A stretch of DNA of 64,000 bases, from positions 1 through 64,000 of the forward strand of contig JADJBU010000016.1 of assembly GCA_016703605.1 (NCBI GenBank). Direction: 5' to 3'. The first letter of the stretch is position 1. Each line of letters opens with the position of its first letter. Source of the DNA: Candidatus Villigracilis adiacens. Its GTDB lineage: Bacteria; Chloroflexota; Anaerolineae; Anaerolineales; Villigracilaceae. Under the pieces are notes generated by a model. That model was not told the origin of the DNA and did no database searches. It saw only the letters and a list, made by a program, of their open reading frames with translations. The translations under genes and the position numbers were made by a program. This document shows positions 7,703 to 16,206 of this stretch, piece by piece.

Positions 7703-7811
7703 GCGAGCCTCCTTTGGGAACGGGTGAATCATAATGAATGGACCTATATTCCGCCATTCCCCCCATGCGGGATTTCACTCTCCCCCGCGCGGGGGAGGCG
7801 GTCAACTCGGA

Positions 7812-7817
7812 TATAAT
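7812..7817 (+). promoter_or_regulatory. -10 box for the histidine kinase gene (short leader)
   Basis: TATAAT 15 nt before the ATG at 7833, giving a leader of about 8 nt without a Shine-Dalgarno. A CCCCCGCGCGGGGG palindrome lies upstream. Confidence 0.6.
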
Positions 7818-7832
7818 CCATTTTACAACCTT

Positions 7833-9488
7833 ATGCTGCAAAGATTCGAACGATTCTTTCAGGCTGACCGTGTCTTTCTTTTTCTGGTGCTGTTTCGCTG
7901 GGCGTCGCTGATGCCCGCGCTGTTCGCCATGTTTACCGGCGCAGATTTCAATTTCATTCCCTTCATCGTTGCGGTTCTGGCGAATATTGTTGTTTCCATC
8001 TTTTATCGCAAAATGAATCAATTCGTTCTCGAGCGCCCCGCCTTCCTGGGCGTTGACCTGCTCTTTTCGACCTTCCTGCTTGCAAACGGCGGCGGGACGT
8101 ACAATCCGTATTATCTCTATGCCCTCAGCCCGCTGCTGGCGGGAGCGTTCTTCTTTCAATTGCGCGGCGCGCTTGCGGTGTCGCTGGTCTTCACTCCGTT
8201 GTACATCGTTGCGATGACGATTTCACAGCAGTCATTCGATGTCATCGTGTCTGCGGCGCAACTGACGGGCATCTGGCTCTTTCCGATTCTCTTTGCCTAT
8301 CCGTCCACCCTGCTCAAATCCGTCAACCGCGCAAACGAAAATCTCGCGGACGCGCATCGCCAGCTTGAAATCATCCACGACCTCACCGTGCTGTTGCAAG
8401 CCGCGCCCGACCTCATCTCCGTTCAGGAGCGCGTGCTGGGCGCGGTCACTGCCGATCTTGGTTTCGCAAAAGCCGTCGTCGCCACCGTTGACCCTGCCCG
8501 CGAAGAAATCGGCGGCTGGATGGTCTATCCCCGCGACGACTCCTTTCCGCAGGTCAAGCCCCTCGCGCTTAAATCCGAAAACGGCGAAATCATCAAAGCC
8601 CTGCTCGCCCGCCGCGCCTTCACCTCCGCAGGTCAACCCCTCATTTTGGATACGCAACTCAGCCGCTGGCTCAAACAAAACAACTGGTTCATCCTCCCGC
8701 TTTATTTGAGGGAACACCCCGTCGGGATTTTACTGGTCGAAGAATCGGGTCTGACGCCCGAACGTGAATCGACTCTCATGACGGTTGCGAATCAAGCCGC
8801 CCTCGCGCTTGGTACCACCATCCTGTGCATTGACCGCGCCCGACGCCTCGCCGTCGAGACCGAACGCAATCGCATTGCCCGCGACATCCACGACACCGTC
8901 GCCCAATCCCTCTTCGGCATCGTCTACTCGCTCGACGCCTGCATCGCCATGCTCCCCCACAAAGCGGACGACGTGCGCGGCGAACTCATCGAATTGCGCT
9001 CGCTCGCCAACAACGCCCACGACGAAGTCCGCCGCTCCATCTTTGACCTGTGGCCCTCCGCGCTCACCATCGAACTTTTCATGGCAGACCTGAGCAATTA
9101 TGTGGAGGGCTGCTGCCGTCCGCGCCCGTTCAGCATTATTTTCAGCAACAGCGGCGACTTCAACTCGTTGTCGTCCGGTATGAGGCGCACCGTCTATCGC
9201 ATGGCGCAGGAGGCATTGGCAAACGCCGCGCGTCATTCGGGGGCGGGGTCTGCCCGCCTCTGCCTGACCGTGACCGACGATGAAGTCTATCTCGTCGTCT
9301 CGGATGACGGCAAAGGCTTCGACCCCGAGACCGCCCTGTCCCGAAGTGTGAACCGCGAACACTTCGGCTTGCACGGCATTCGTGAACGAGCCGTTGCTTT
9401 GGGCGGCGAATGTGAAATCGTTTCCCGTCCCAACGCAGGCGCGCGCCTGATGATCCAACTTCCCATCAACGGACATCACCATGGTTGA
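7833..9488 (+). CDS. Membrane sensor histidine kinase, NarL-partner type
   Basis: 552 residues from the ATG at 7833; the frame is open to 7734, but the promoter TATAAT at 7812 lies inside that extension. Six or so membrane helices occupy residues 14-160, followed by a GAF-like region (about 180-335). The HisKA_3 phospho-acceptor helix is ETERNRIARDIHDTVAQSL (H353). The ATP-binding domain has ANAARHSG, VSDDGKGFDPE and HFGLHGIRERA. It overlaps the response regulator gene by 8 nt, so the two are translated together. It is divergent from the sHdr operon, so control of sulfur oxidation is a reasonable but untested guess. Confidence 0.9.
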   Translation: MLQRFERFFQADRVFLFLVLFRWASLMPALFAMFTGADFNFIPFIVAVLANIVVSIFYRKMNQFVLERPAFLGVDLLFSTFLLANGGGTYNPYYLYALSPLLAGAFFFQLRGALAVSLVFTPLYIVAMTISQQSFDVIVSAAQLTGIWLFPILFAYPSTLLKSVNRANENLADAHRQLEIIHDLTVLLQAAPDLISVQERVLGAVTADLGFAKAVVATVDPAREEIGGWMVYPRDDSFPQVKPLALKSENGEIIKALLARRAFTSAGQPLILDTQLSRWLKQNNWFILPLYLREHPVGILLVEESGLTPERESTLMTVANQAALALGTTILCIDRARRLAVETERNRIARDIHDTVAQSLFGIVYSLDACIAMLPHKADDVRGELIELRSLANNAHDEVRRSIFDLWPSALTIELFMADLSNYVEGCCRPRPFSIIFSNSGDFNSLSSGMRRTVYRMAQEALANAARHSGAGSARLCLTVTDDEVYLVVSDDGKGFDPETALSRSVNREHFGLHGIRERAVALGGECEIVSRPNAGARLMIQLPINGHHHG

Positions 9489-10128
9489 ACCCATCCGCAT
9501 CCTCATCGTTGACGACCATGCCGTGGTCCGCAAGGGACTGGCGATGGTCCTTCGTCTGGAACCCAGCCTGGAGGTCGTCGGCGAAGCGGAGAATGGAAGA
9601 AAAGGCTTGGAGGCGGCAAAAAGCCTGCATCCGGATATCGTCCTCGTGGATTTGATCATGCCGGAGATGGACGGGCAGGAGATGGCGCTTGCGCTTCGCA
9701 AATCGAATCCGGAAATCAAGATCATGATGCTGACCGGCACCGAAGTGGACGACCGCGTTTACGACCTCGTCGCGGCGGGCATCGAAGGCTACGCCTTGAA
9801 AAACATCGAACCCGCCGAACTGATGGGCGCGATCCGCTCTGTGATGCGCGGCGAAGCCTACCTGCATCCCGATGTGATGAAAAAAGTATTGGAGCGCATG
9901 AAGCCGTCGCAGCAGACTTTATCGGCCGCGCTCACCCCGCGCGAATTGGAAGTTCTCGAATACATGTCCACGCCCAACACCTACAAACAAATCGCCGCGC
10001 AACTGGGTATCGGCGAAGAGACCGTGCGCAGTCATGCCAAAAATATTTTGGAAAAGATGAAACAGCCCAACCGCGCCCAGGCGGTTCTTGCGGCGATGAA
10101 GAGCAAATTGATCAGGGTCAACGGGTGA
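9481..10128 (+). CDS. NarL/FixJ-family response regulator
   Basis: 215 residues. Receiver domain with acidic pair D11-D12, phospho-acceptor D57 in VLVDLIMPEMDG and conserved K in GYALKNIEPAEL. LuxR-type helix-turn-helix: LTPRELEVLEYMS, then KQIAAQLGIGEETVRSHAKNIL. Cognate to the overlapping histidine kinase. Followed by a strong bidirectional terminator. Confidence 0.93.
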   Translation: MVEPIRILIVDDHAVVRKGLAMVLRLEPSLEVVGEAENGRKGLEAAKSLHPDIVLVDLIMPEMDGQEMALALRKSNPEIKIMMLTGTEVDDRVYDLVAAGIEGYALKNIEPAELMGAIRSVMRGEAYLHPDVMKKVLERMKPSQQTLSAALTPRELEVLEYMSTPNTYKQIAAQLGIGEETVRSHAKNILEKMKQPNRAQAVLAAMKSKLIRVNG

Positions 10129-10179
10129 TCCGCAAAACGTTGTGTTTTTCTTGATCCCCCCTTTGACTCGTTCCAGATA

Positions 10180-10225
10180 AAGCGAACCTCCGAAGCCGCA
10201 TGACTTCGGAGGTTCGCTTTTATTT
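10180..10225. terminator. Bidirectional terminator between response regulator and plsY
   Basis: Perfect 16-bp stem, AAGCGAACCTCCGAAG (10180-10195) with CTTCGGAGGTTCGCTT (10204-10219), 8-nt loop and T-rich tract on the plus side. The two genes converge here. Confidence 0.9.
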
Positions 10226-10906
10226 TTCTTCCTGCTTTTCCTTCCTTGCCCTTAACCAGCCATTCAAACTGTATTTCACGATCCGCTCGTTGCCTTCGAG
10301 CAGTTTCTTGATATTGGGTCGCAACGCCCAGACGAGTAATATCTCCGCGCCGACGCCGTACAACACGTCGGTCCAGGGCATCAGCCCCTGAGAGGCGCGG
10401 ATGGCGAAGGCAATGGTTGCAAATAACGCCACTGCCATGGTTGTGACGGAAGCGATGCCGATGGTGAAAAAGGTCAACATGCCGAGCGGCAGGATGATTA
10501 ATATCGAGCCGGGCCAGATGCCCATCGCGCCGCCGACAGAGGGCGCCCCGCCCGCGCCGCCGCGTAAACGCAGGAACTTTCCGTTTTGATCGCGTTCGGG
10601 CAGGAAGATCGAATAGTTGTGCCCGAGGATCGCCGCCAGGGGGGCGAGGACGTGGATCAAATGGTTATCGGGGGTGATGAACTTTGCAAGCCAGACCGCC
10701 GCCGCGCCTTTCAAAATATCCAGCATGGCTGTGGTAAAGCCCGCCCAAAAACCGGCGGCGCGCATGGCGTTCGTCCCGCCGGTGCGGCCGCTTTCGATCT
10801 TGCGGATGTCCTTCCCCGTTGTCAGTTTTACGACCAGCAAGCCAAAAGGCACAGACCCCAGCGCGTACGCCAGCAGAATTGCCGCAAGGTCAAGAACGAT
10901 TTGCAT
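10220..10906 (-). CDS. plsY: Glycerol-3-phosphate acyltransferase PlsY
   Basis: 228 residues; ATG at 10906 after GGAGG. Membrane enzyme that acylates glycerol 3-phosphate using acyl-phosphate, the first step of phospholipid synthesis. Signature ALGSVPFGLLVVKLTTGKD, then RKIESGRTGGTNAMR, and later LGHNYSIFL with LRGGAGGAPSVG correspond to the three conserved cytoplasmic loops. The third loop reads GGAGGAPS rather than the common GGKGVA(T/S), a small deviation. About five to six hydrophobic helices. Downstream of the JAMM and membrane-protein genes on the same strand. Confidence 0.88.
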   Translation of the reverse strand: MQIVLDLAAILLAYALGSVPFGLLVVKLTTGKDIRKIESGRTGGTNAMRAAGFWAGFTTAMLDILKGAAAVWLAKFITPDNHLIHVLAPLAAILGHNYSIFLPERDQNGKFLRLRGGAGGAPSVGGAMGIWPGSILIILPLGMLTFFTIGIASVTTMAVALFATIAFAIRASQGLMPWTDVLYGVGAEILLVWALRPNIKKLLEGNERIVKYSLNGWLRARKEKQEEK

Positions 10907-10962
10907 CAAAACTCCTCCATGAGTTGGTATTGCGTTGCAAGCAAAATTGAAAACACTTAACC

Positions 10963-11370
10963 CTACGGGGGGTTGCTGAATTTCAGGGCAACTTCAGTGT
11001 ACGCGCCATTTTCGATCCAGAAGCCGCGGGCGCGCCAGGCGTTGTCGGCGCGGGAGAGGACGATTTGCACCACATCATAGGCGGAGTCTGCGATGTCGGT
11101 GGGGGAAACAGTTTCGGGTCCGGCAGGATGCGAGTGAAAGATGGCGACCAGTTCCAGGTCTTGAGAGTCGATCCACTCGAAGGCGTGTAATTGCTCGATG
11201 GGTTCCATCACGAATCGCGCCGGACTTTGAGCCTGGTTCGTCACTTCGATCACGGTTTTCACCTGTGAGTCTTTTCCCGCCAATAAACCGCAGGCTTCGA
11301 GCGGCGCGCGCGAATCGACATGGGCGATCATTTGCTGAAGGTGTTTGGTCGAAAGCGTCAGGGAGCGCAT
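10963..11370 (-). CDS. JAMM/MPN+ metallopeptidase (M67 family)
   Basis: 135 residues with a complete JAMM zinc site: E25 in PLEACGLLAG, then HSHPAGPETVSPTD giving H79, H81, S89 and D92 (HxHx7Sx2D). Bacterial stand-alone JAMM proteins cleave isopeptide or carrier-protein conjugates, often releasing sulfur-carrier or ubiquitin-like proteins; the substrate is unknown here. Three nucleotides separate it from the membrane protein gene upstream. Confidence 0.88.
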   Translation of the reverse strand: MRSLTLSTKHLQQMIAHVDSRAPLEACGLLAGKDSQVKTVIEVTNQAQSPARFVMEPIEQLHAFEWIDSQDLELVAIFHSHPAGPETVSPTDIADSAYDVVQIVLSRADNAWRARGFWIENGAYTEVALKFSNPP

Positions 11371-11373
11371 GTT

Positions 11374-12186
11374 TTATAGCAGGAACGCCGAGCCCCATGC
11401 CGCGAGTACGATCAGCGCGGGTCCCATCACGGCGCGGCGCAGGGGGGTGTTTTCTGAAAGGCTCATGGAGAGCAGGGCCAGCGCGTAAAGCGGACCGGTG
11501 AGCGCCAGCCCGAATTGGACCGGCGTGAGGGGCCAGTAATGCAAGCCCGCGCCGACCTGGGCGCAGATCAGCCCGATGCCGAACGCCCAGGGGAAGTCCC
11601 AGCGGTCGGTGCCGTCGAGATGCAGGATGCGCAGGCTGATCAGGCCTGCGACGAAAAATAACGCGGGGATGACCAGCACCATGCGGGCGCCGGAGAATCG
11701 GAGCGAGGTGGCAAGGACGAGGAACAGCGCGTATGCCACGGCGGTCAGCCCGGCGCGGGCGGGTCCATACAGGGGGGTGGAGGGGTCCATGGAAATGTAT
11801 TCGGCAATGCAGACGGCGGTGAAAAGCGCCGCCCCAAAAGCAATGCCGGGCCACCATGCCTCGCTCGTTGATAGCAATGCAAGGGGTGTGCCGAGCACGA
11901 AGGCGGTCAGCGCCGGCAGGAGCAGATGTTCGCGGTGGGAGCGTTCCCCGGCGGCAGGGTGTTCGCGCAGCAGCCAGTCCATGCCGGCGGCGGTGAGGGC
12001 GGCGGCGAACAGGGTCATGACTGTGCCGAGGGTGATGGGAAAGGCGTAATAGAAACCGGGCAGGCTCAGGCTGAGGGTCAGACCCGGGGTTTCGATCATC
12101 CGTGAAAGGGCAAAGGTCAACAGCACCGAAGCGATCAACATCCCCATACGGTCTGCGGAGGGTAGCGGAGAATGGCGTTCCTGCAT
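11374..12186 (-). CDS. Polytopic membrane protein of unknown function
   Basis: 270 residues with about eight hydrophobic helices (for example GMLIASVLLTFALSRM, GFYYAFPITLGTVMTLFAA, AYALFLVLATSL, MVLVIPALFFVAGLISL). Short charged loops, no recognisable catalytic motif. Transcribed with the JAMM peptidase and plsY. I do not recognise the family. Confidence 0.75.
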   Translation of the reverse strand: MQERHSPLPSADRMGMLIASVLLTFALSRMIETPGLTLSLSLPGFYYAFPITLGTVMTLFAAALTAAGMDWLLREHPAAGERSHREHLLLPALTAFVLGTPLALLSTSEAWWPGIAFGAALFTAVCIAEYISMDPSTPLYGPARAGLTAVAYALFLVLATSLRFSGARMVLVIPALFFVAGLISLRILHLDGTDRWDFPWAFGIGLICAQVGAGLHYWPLTPVQFGLALTGPLYALALLSMSLSENTPLRRAVMGPALIVLAAWGSAFLL

Positions 12187-12364
12187 GGGGAGATTGTATC
12201 AGGAATGGGAAGATTGCCACACAGGGTATAAACCGCGCTGTAAAACCAAGACAGGTGGTAAAATGCTCAGACCAATGGCTTTGGGGCGTATTTTTATAGG
12301 TTTAGGCTGACCGGCAATTCATTCGTACCTGCTCGATTTTATCGAAACAATTTGCGAGGGAGCC

Positions 12365-12949
12365 ATGATCGAAATTTTTTTGAAGCTGGTGGATCAACTT
12401 GAAGGATTGGATGGACTCATCCGCTTAAAACACGATATTAATCGGAATTTGTTCAAAGATCACATCGAACCCATCTACAAGGACCTCGGCGTCATTGTGG
12501 ATAATTATCATTCCATTCTGGACGAGGTCAACGGCGTTCTGAACGATTTCGATTTTTCAAAAGAATCAGGCAGCCGGGTGGTAAGCATGTTGCTCAAGCG
12601 CAGGCTGGAATATGAACAGACGCGGGAGAGTTTGAAACGATATTCGAAAATCCTGGGCGAAAACAACAACCGGAACGATATTCAAAAATTTGCGGGAACT
12701 GTGTTCGACCTGTTGAATATCGAGCCGGTCACAAAAGAAATGATTCGGGGGCTTGCCGAAAAGCGAACATCCCAGTCCCCGGCCACTGCAGCCACCTCTC
12801 TAATCTCTGATTTGACGAAAGTTTCGATTACCCCTGAATCCAAAAGGCGCGCGCTGGCGTTGATCGGTATTTACAAGAAAAAGATTGACTATCATTGGGA
12901 CCTGGCATCCCGCGCATATTACAGCCTGAAGACGAAATATCTTGCCTGA
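12365..12949 (+). CDS. Hypothetical cytoplasmic protein
   Basis: 194 residues, ATG after GAGGGAG. Mostly alpha-helical and charged, with FLKLVDQLEGLDGLIRLK at the start and a Ser/Thr/Ala linker SQSPATAATS near residue 140. No signal peptide, no known motif. It precedes the kinase gene by 47 nt on the same strand and may be cotranscribed. Function unknown. Confidence 0.7.
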   Translation: MIEIFLKLVDQLEGLDGLIRLKHDINRNLFKDHIEPIYKDLGVIVDNYHSILDEVNGVLNDFDFSKESGSRVVSMLLKRRLEYEQTRESLKRYSKILGENNNRNDIQKFAGTVFDLLNIEPVTKEMIRGLAEKRTSQSPATAATSLISDLTKVSITPESKRRALALIGIYKKKIDYHWDLASRAYYSLKTKYLA

Positions 12950-12996
12950 TTAAGACGAAATTGATTGACCATCATTGTTAGTCGAGGACGTACTCA

Positions 12997-15021
12997 ATGC
13001 AGTCGCAAATACCACCGAAAAAGATAGGTCGTTACGCCATCAAGGCAGTGCTGGGGCGCGGGGGAATGGCGATTGTTTATCTTGGGTACGATCCCGAAAC
13101 CGATCGCGAGGTGGCGGTCAAGGTCATGAAGTCCGAGGATTTATACCGCGATACCGACACCAAGGCGCGCTTCCGGCGCGAGGTGAAGACCGTTGCCAGG
13201 TTCGATGACCCTGGGATCGTGCCGTTGTACGATGTTGGCGAGGAGAATGGACAGCCTTATTTTGTCATGCGTTACATGCGCGGCGGAACGCTCGACGATA
13301 AATTGAAAGACGGTCCCTATTCATTGGAAAAAGCGCTCAGACTGTTGGAGCAAATCGCGCCGGGGTTGGATGAAGCGCACAACAGGGGCATCATTCACCG
13401 CGATCTTAAACCCGGCAACATCCTCTTCGACGGCCGGGGCAAGCCCGGTATCGCCGACTTCGGCGTCGCGAAGATCGTAAAAACAAACCCCACCTTTGTC
13501 ACAAACGATGGTACTCCCGGCACGCCCGCTTATATGGCGCCGGAACAGATCATGGGCGGCGATGTGGATGGGCGCGCTGACGTTTATTCCCTGGGTATTA
13601 TCCTGTACCAGGTATTAACGGGCAAACTCCCATTCGAAGCGCACATGCGCAACATTGGAGCTGCTACACGGACAACCGTTCCAAGTATTTTGGATGAAAA
13701 CCCGGCTCTTCCGCCCTGGGTCGAGGCGGTCATTTCCAAAGCGATGGCGGGCGATAGAGCCAAGCGCTATCAGACCGTCGGCGAACTGGTGGAGGCGATC
13801 AAGTCTCAATTTAACGGTTCACCTGCTCCTGCGCAAGAACAAACGCCAAATCTAAAACGACTTCCTGCGCCTGTTCTGGTTACGACATTTATATTAACTG
13901 TCTCGATTGCCTCCTATATGATCTCGCAGGTCATCCCATCCCGGCTGGTTGATTCAACAGAAACCCAGTCTTCCGACATTACCCCAACCGCCACGAACAC
14001 CAAAATCATCCCATCGAAGACGGCGACAGAACCCTCCGCAGCCCTAACCCCTTCCGCAACGGTTTCTCCCGCCCCCTCCCTGCCTGTGATGGGCGGCGCG
14101 GACAAGATCGCCGTGTTGAATAACAACAATATCTGGGTGATGAACGTGGACGGCTCTGATTTGCGCGCGGTCACGAACGATAAAACCGAGAAATTCAACC
14201 TTGAGTGGCTGCCCGACGGGAAACGCCTTCTTTATATCACCGGCAAAACGATCATGGTGGTTGATATTGAGACGAAGGAGCAGGAGGTCATTACCAGTTT
14301 CGGCGCTTCCGATTATTTCGAGGCGTTTCGAATCTCCCCCGATGGTAAACAAGTTGCCATCAGCCTGGCGCGGGAATTACATGTAGTTCCCTTCGATCTG
14401 GCGAAACTGAAACAAACCGCCACAAAAGACGACCTGATCGCGCTTGAGGGATGCCTCCATTACACCGCCGAAGAGGTCGAGGATATGCGCTGGTCCGATG
14501 ACGGAGAAAAACTGGCGATTAAATTTGCCGCCTCCACCATACGCTACCTGAAGGATTACATCCGCATCATAGACATTCAATATTGCGATGAATCGCGCCC
14601 CTTCCAAGTGGACGAATTCCCCGGCAGCCGTTTCGAGTTTTTTACAGACGACATCGTTTCATATAATTGGAACGGCGAGAACCGCGAGGACGGCAACTCC
14701 TTGTTCATCATCAACAGCGACAAACGGAATGATGGCTTTGGCAGGCTTGGCATCTATAACAGCGCGAAATATCTTTTCTATGAAATCTTTCCAATCGAGG
14801 GTATCTGCTGTTACCGCGATGCGACCTTCAGCCCTGACGGGACTCATGTTTTGTTCGCCTTTCAAGATATCCGGCTTGGCGCTGAGGGACCGATCGAACT
14901 GTACAATCTGCCTGTGACGTCGCTGCAAACGGAGGATTATTTCCAACCCATTCCATTGCCTGAAGGTTTTTTTGTCAAAAGGTCAGATACGCCTTCGCCG
15001 GTTTTCAGGCCTGCCAAATAG
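12997..15021 (+). CDS. Ser/Thr protein kinase with transmembrane helix and beta-propeller-like tail
   Basis: 674 residues. PASTA-less Hanks-type kinase: glycine loop LGRGGMAIVYLG, VAVKVM (K42), HRDLKPGN (D136), IADFGVAK (154-156), GTPAYMAPEQ and DVYSLGIILYQVLTG. Residues 291-313 form one membrane helix. A Thr/Ser/Pro-rich linker follows (about 320-365). The tail has WD40/TolB-like repeats: NNNNIWVMNVDGSDL, LEWLPDGKRLLYI, FRISPDGKQVAIS, ATFSPDGTHVLF. The layout places a sensor propeller outside and the kinase inside. Substrates unknown. A second, differently tailed kinase is at 46.7 kb. Confidence 0.92.
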   Translation: MQSQIPPKKIGRYAIKAVLGRGGMAIVYLGYDPETDREVAVKVMKSEDLYRDTDTKARFRREVKTVARFDDPGIVPLYDVGEENGQPYFVMRYMRGGTLDDKLKDGPYSLEKALRLLEQIAPGLDEAHNRGIIHRDLKPGNILFDGRGKPGIADFGVAKIVKTNPTFVTNDGTPGTPAYMAPEQIMGGDVDGRADVYSLGIILYQVLTGKLPFEAHMRNIGAATRTTVPSILDENPALPPWVEAVISKAMAGDRAKRYQTVGELVEAIKSQFNGSPAPAQEQTPNLKRLPAPVLVTTFILTVSIASYMISQVIPSRLVDSTETQSSDITPTATNTKIIPSKTATEPSAALTPSATVSPAPSLPVMGGADKIAVLNNNNIWVMNVDGSDLRAVTNDKTEKFNLEWLPDGKRLLYITGKTIMVVDIETKEQEVITSFGASDYFEAFRISPDGKQVAISLARELHVVPFDLAKLKQTATKDDLIALEGCLHYTAEEVEDMRWSDDGEKLAIKFAASTIRYLKDYIRIIDIQYCDESRPFQVDEFPGSRFEFFTDDIVSYNWNGENREDGNSLFIINSDKRNDGFGRLGIYNSAKYLFYEIFPIEGICCYRDATFSPDGTHVLFAFQDIRLGAEGPIELYNLPVTSLQTEDYFQPIPLPEGFFVKRSDTPSPVFRPAK

Positions 15022-15060
15022 CGGTTGCAAGGGCGGAGTCCAAAGCGGCACTGCGGCGCC

Positions 15061-15123
15061 ATCTCCCGACTTTGGACTGCAAAATCAGGAGATTTTGCAG
15101 TCCAAACAACAAACTTTGAGCGC
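15061..15123. repeat. Dispersed hairpin repeat, copy 1
   Basis: GGACTGCAAAATC facing GATTTTGCAGTCC, flanked by TCTCCCGACTTT and AACAAACTTTGAGCGC. A nearly identical copy is at 52355-52416, also just after a TTTGGACTGCA half unit. Confidence 0.85.
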
Positions 15124-15165
15124 GCCCGTGATTATGCACATTCGTTCTATTTAATGGGGGTATGG

Positions 15166-15171
15166 TAGAAT
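15166..15171 (+). promoter_or_regulatory. -10 box, leaderless start
   Basis: TAGAAT nine nucleotides before the ATG at 15181; no Shine-Dalgarno, so the transcript probably begins at or near the A of ATG. Confidence 0.55.
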
Positions 15172-15180
15172 CATTCAGTT

Positions 15181-16170
15181 ATGGAAGTTTCGCGCATTGA
15201 AAACCTTCCGCCTCCGCCGGGCATTATCAGTTCGATCAAAGCCGGTTTCGACGCTGTGGCTGCCCGCGTTACGGCGATTTTCCTGCCGCTGCTGTTGAAT
15301 TTGCTTTTGTGGCTCGGTCCGCGCCTGCGGATGGAGGAGATGTTCAAGGGCATGGAAGCAGACATGGTACTCTTCTGGCAGGCAAGCCGGATTCCCTCGG
15401 AAGACATTCAAAAGATGCTGGATATGTACGAAAGGGCGACGCAGTCGATCAACCTGTTCGGGTTGTTGCGCACGCTTCCGATCGGCATCTCGAGTCTGTT
15501 CGCCGGGCAGGGCGCATCAGAGACTCCCCTCGGCGGGGCAGCCGTCTGGCAGGTGGACGTTATAACCTTCCCGCTGTGGATCATGTTTCTGATCTTCATC
15601 GGCTGGGTCGGCGGCGCGTTTTATTTTCGAGATGTCGCCTGGGCGGCGCTTGCGGAAAAGATCACCTCGGTCCGCGCCTTTCAGGCTGTGCTGCAAACGA
15701 CCCTGATCTCCATCCTGTGCAACATGATCCTGATCGCGATCAGTGTGCCGGTATTCCTCATCCTGGCGGTGGCGGCACAGGTCAGCGCGGTGCTGGCGAA
15801 CCTGGTCGTTCTGTTCATTGCGCTCGGATCGGTCTGGGTGATCGTGCCGATGTTCTTCTGGGCGCACGGGGTTTTTCTCGACCGTCAGAATGCGCTGACC
15901 TCGATGTTGAGCAGCCTGCAATTGACGCGCTTCACGCTCCCGACCAGCAGTCTCTTCGTACTGACGATTTTTCTGCTCTCGTACGGACTCAACTTCCTGT
16001 GGCGCATCCCTGCGCGGGATTCGTGGGTGACCCTGCTGGGCATCTTTGGACATTCCTTTGTAACCACCGCCCTGCTCGCGGGAAGTTTCATCTATTACCA
16101 TAACATGAACGCATGGGTGAAGGCTGTGCTTGAAAAACTTCGCCCAAACAATATGGTCAAACAAGCCTGA
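15181..16170 (+). CDS. Polytopic membrane protein, YIP1-like in layout
   Basis: 329 residues with six or so helices: VTAIFLPLLLNLLLWLG, FPLWIMFLIFIGWVGGAFYF, ILCNMILIAISVPVFLILAV, LVVLFIALGSVWVIVPMFFW and two near the C-terminus. A long soluble loop (residues 50-115) lies between helices 1 and 2. Function not recognised. It directly precedes gyrB by 36 nt, but the promoter evidence suggests its own leaderless start. Confidence 0.75.
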   Translation: MEVSRIENLPPPPGIISSIKAGFDAVAARVTAIFLPLLLNLLLWLGPRLRMEEMFKGMEADMVLFWQASRIPSEDIQKMLDMYERATQSINLFGLLRTLPIGISSLFAGQGASETPLGGAAVWQVDVITFPLWIMFLIFIGWVGGAFYFRDVAWAALAEKITSVRAFQAVLQTTLISILCNMILIAISVPVFLILAVAAQVSAVLANLVVLFIALGSVWVIVPMFFWAHGVFLDRQNALTSMLSSLQLTRFTLPTSSLFVLTIFLLSYGLNFLWRIPARDSWVTLLGIFGHSFVTTALLAGSFIYYHNMNAWVKAVLEKLRPNNMVKQA

Positions 16171-16206
16171 TGACGCGGAACGTCATCGTATTCATTGGAG
16201 GATCTC

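Noticed and set aside
7734..7832. N-terminal extension of the histidine kinase
   Set aside because: The segment is Gly/Pro/His-rich and contains the TATAAT box and a CCCGCGCGGG palindrome, so it is promoter DNA.
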